A stretch of 64,000 bases of DNA, taken from assembly GCA_000231825.2 (NCBI GenBank), contig JH720311.1, positions 283,050-347,049 of the forward strand. Reading direction: 5' to 3'. The notes beneath the pieces are model-generated. The model did not search any database, was not told the DNA's origin, and worked only from the letters and a program-made list of their open reading frames with translations. Made by a program: the position numbers and the translations under genes. Origin of the DNA: Tetrahymena elliotti 4EA. Its lineage: Eukaryota; Ciliophora; Oligohymenophorea; Hymenostomatida; Tetrahymenidae. Positions 61,910 to 64,000 of the stretch are shown one piece after another (the first letter of the stretch is position 1; each line of letters opens with the position of its first letter).

Positions 61910-63047
61910 TCATTATTGGTTAAGTTATTCCATTTCTACTTGGCCTTCACCAGAAGATATTGAGGCAGTTTTTTTACTATCTTATTGATGATCCTCAGCT
62001 TCATTTAAGTTTTATTCTTCATATGTATATGAACTTGCAAAGCAAGGAAAGCTTGAGCATAAATTCTCTTTAATGACTTTACGGACATTAGAATTGAGGC
62101 CATAAACACAAGCATTAAAAAATCCTTACAATCCACCAAAAAAGATGTGCAAATCTAAAATAAAATAAAAAAATTATTTCTATTTTAAATAATATGTCTA
62201 ATAATAATTTACATGAGAGAATCTCAGAAGACAAACCTAAGAAATCGAAGACCCTTTCTACGGTACCTGCACTCCAGCAAACTAAAAGAATAAGTGGATA
62301 GAGGAGTAATCTATTGATGAGTTTCAGTTAATTTTTATCCTGAGTTATACTCTTAACATACTTAATTACTCTATATATTGTTATACCATTAAACAAGAAT
62401 GCTATCCAAAGAGGAATGTAAAATTCTATTCCTACTAAAATAAATGTTAGCAATTTATTTTCATTATTATTTTTAATCCAGCACCAACCTCCTTAAGGTC
62501 CGTATTCATTTAAAATCAAAGGTCTATTTAAATAGAATAATTGATCAAACAAACAAAATAAATATTAAAGATACTTTAATTCTTATTATCAAAAACGTAA
62601 TTTTTAAAAAATTCTTTTTTACATAAGCGACATTATTAAAGGAAAGCCAAATGCTAGAGCTACCATTTTAGCTTCTGTTTTCTACTGCAAATTAGTAACC
62701 ACCTTTACCGTAGAATTGTATAGGGTCCATGCAATGACAGCTGTCCAACAAATAGAAGCAAGCTATCCAAAATTAATCATTAAAGCCTATGTTTTGCATG
62801 TAAAGTTAGCCTCTTGAAGCTATTCAGGAGAATCTCCAATAGAATCAGTAACAAGAAGATATCCTATTGAAGAAATCAAGTCACTTACACTGAGCCAAAA
62901 AATATAAATAAATGGAAAAACCCTAAGTTTTTTAAAACTCAAAAATATTCCAATGATAAATATGGCTCCTAAAAGAGAAAATGAGCTGACAACAATAGCT
63001 ATGATCTAAATAATATTGACCTAATTATGGTTAGAAACAATAGTCAT
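61910..63047 (-). CDS. cAMP-receptor-like (CAR family) G-protein-coupled receptor
   Basis: Three exons (63047-62623, 62523-62213, 62154-61910), phases matching, give 326 residues with seven hydrophobic segments. Family marks of the slime-mould CAR/secretin-like receptors are present: FPFIYIFWLSVSDLISSIGY (TM2), a TM3 Cys in FTCKTQALMINFGQ, an ICWTAVIAWTLY segment, EYGPQGGWCWIKN before TM5, a basic third loop (RVIKYVKSITQDKN), TM6 with LLVCWSAGTVERV and TM7 ending GFFNACVYGLNSNVRK. The acidic, Ser-rich tail (KKTASISSGEGQVEME) could be phosphorylated. A surface receptor coupling to G proteins or cyclic nucleotides is expected. The ligand is unknown. Confidence 0.85.
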
Positions 63048-64000
63048 AACCTTACTCTACTCTCTTAATTTGATATTATAACCTAAAATTTTGCTGCTAT
63101 ATAATGCTAGTTAGTATTTATGTTTGGCAAAATATAATATTATTATTTGCTTTTGAAGTATTTTCTAAAAAATAATAATTAATTAATTTTTGATTATTTT
63201 TTCTGAGCTATTTACTTATTCATTCAATATTTTAATATATTATTCATATTACTCAATCTTAATCTATTGCTTATGTCTTGTTTATAAGACATGAGATTTT
63301 ATGTTAGAACTATGTTACTAATTATAAATCATTCTATCTCTCTTCCAATATTTATTTTCATTTGCTCTTTTTAATTTTCATTCAAAAAATTACCATTTCT
63401 CATCAATTTTATGCATAGAAACCTTATAATTTATTCATTCTTATGAATCTATTTGAAAAGTTAGCAATCTATCACTTTTTTCTGATACCTTTATTAAATC
63501 TTATTATTTAAAAATTGTATTAAAAAGTCTAACTTGATTCAATAGCACTCGCTATCAATTAAAGCTCTTGAATTTAGTTTCTCATCAAACCAGTAAATTT
63601 CTTCTATATTTTAAAAGGCATTTATTTAAAAGCAATTCTTTAATTCTACTTACTTACTCTTTCTTACTTTGAATACTTAAATCAGCCAAAACAAATTTTA
63701 ATTAAATTTATCATAAAAAACAAGATAGAAAATTTTGAATAATAAATAATTATATTTACTTATTTAATAGCATTTGGAAAATATACCATAATAATTTAAA
63801 ATAGTTCCTATGTAATACAACTTTTTTGCTATCATATTTGGATTTTTTTTAGAGGATGAATATAAAATTTTTATTATTAGATTAATTTGTTAACAGTTTT
63901 AAATAATAAATTCGATTATAAATTTTATGAATATGTTTATTCTACATAAATATAATAAAGAAAGATATTATTTTTATTTTCTTTTTAGAATGACATTTAT
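63048..64000. other. intergenic to window end
   Basis: Upstream region of the CAR-like receptor. AT-rich, no gene recognised up to the window edge. Confidence 0.5.

Noticed and set aside
1..64000. tRNA or rRNA genes, CRISPR arrays, telomere repeats
   Set aside because: No convincing cloverleaf, rRNA motif, spaced direct-repeat array or GGGGTT run was seen by eye. A tRNA or covariance-model scan would be the proper test.

Overview
The window is nuclear DNA of a ciliate of the Tetrahymena type, very probably Tetrahymena itself. Three observations support this. (1) Long reading frames are full of TAA and TAG codons at glutamine positions and end only at TGA. In the histone H2B gene a TAA stands for a conserved glutamine. 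(2) Introns are short, very AT-rich and bounded by GTAA..TAG-like sites. (3) The H2B protein looks nearly identical to Tetrahymena H2B as I remember it. Any gene finder using the standard code will shatter almost every gene here. All gene models below are my own hand splicing with TGA as the only stop. Exon phases were checked for agreement.

Layout. 1-3.2 kb: two decayed mobile elements back to back, a Tc1/mariner-type transposase (-) and a Maverick/Polinton/Tlr-type DNA polymerase B (+). 4.2-21 kb: minus-strand genes PEX16, SPEF2 (17 exons), an EF-hand/coiled-coil protein, histone H2B and B9D2. 21-34.5 kb: a minus-strand locus that reads as one giant cyclic-nucleotide-gated channel with four tandem channel repeats, each with its own cyclic-nucleotide-binding domain. 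35.7-37.6 kb: a D-amino-acid-oxidase-like flavoprotein whose domain order is circularly permuted. 39.6-48.7 kb: a membrane/coiled-coil protein, an SSNA1/DIP13 homologue, an IQ/coiled-coil protein and an unrecognised six-exon gene. 49.8-53.6 kb: a kinase joined to a multi-pass membrane domain, plus a nearby truncated copy of that membrane domain. 54.8-63 kb: two unrecognised plus-strand genes, a KDEL-receptor-like (ERD2) protein and a cAMP-receptor-like GPCR.

How the genes fit together. Several belong to cilia: SPEF2 (central pair), B9D2 (transition zone) and SSNA1/DIP13 (basal body/axoneme). A cyclic-nucleotide-gated channel and a CAR-type receptor about 27 kb apart suggest cyclic-nucleotide signalling. 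Apart from these themes the neighbours look independently transcribed, as expected in a ciliate, with no operons.

Main candidate for something new: the four-repeat channel (21158-34507). Its repeats 1-2 and 2-3 are each bridged by a single unbroken exon, so at least the three-repeat fusion is seen directly in the sequence. The four pore loops differ from one another and none carries the standard GYGD filter, and the third nucleotide-binding domain has lost its key residues. Second is the permuted amino-acid oxidase.
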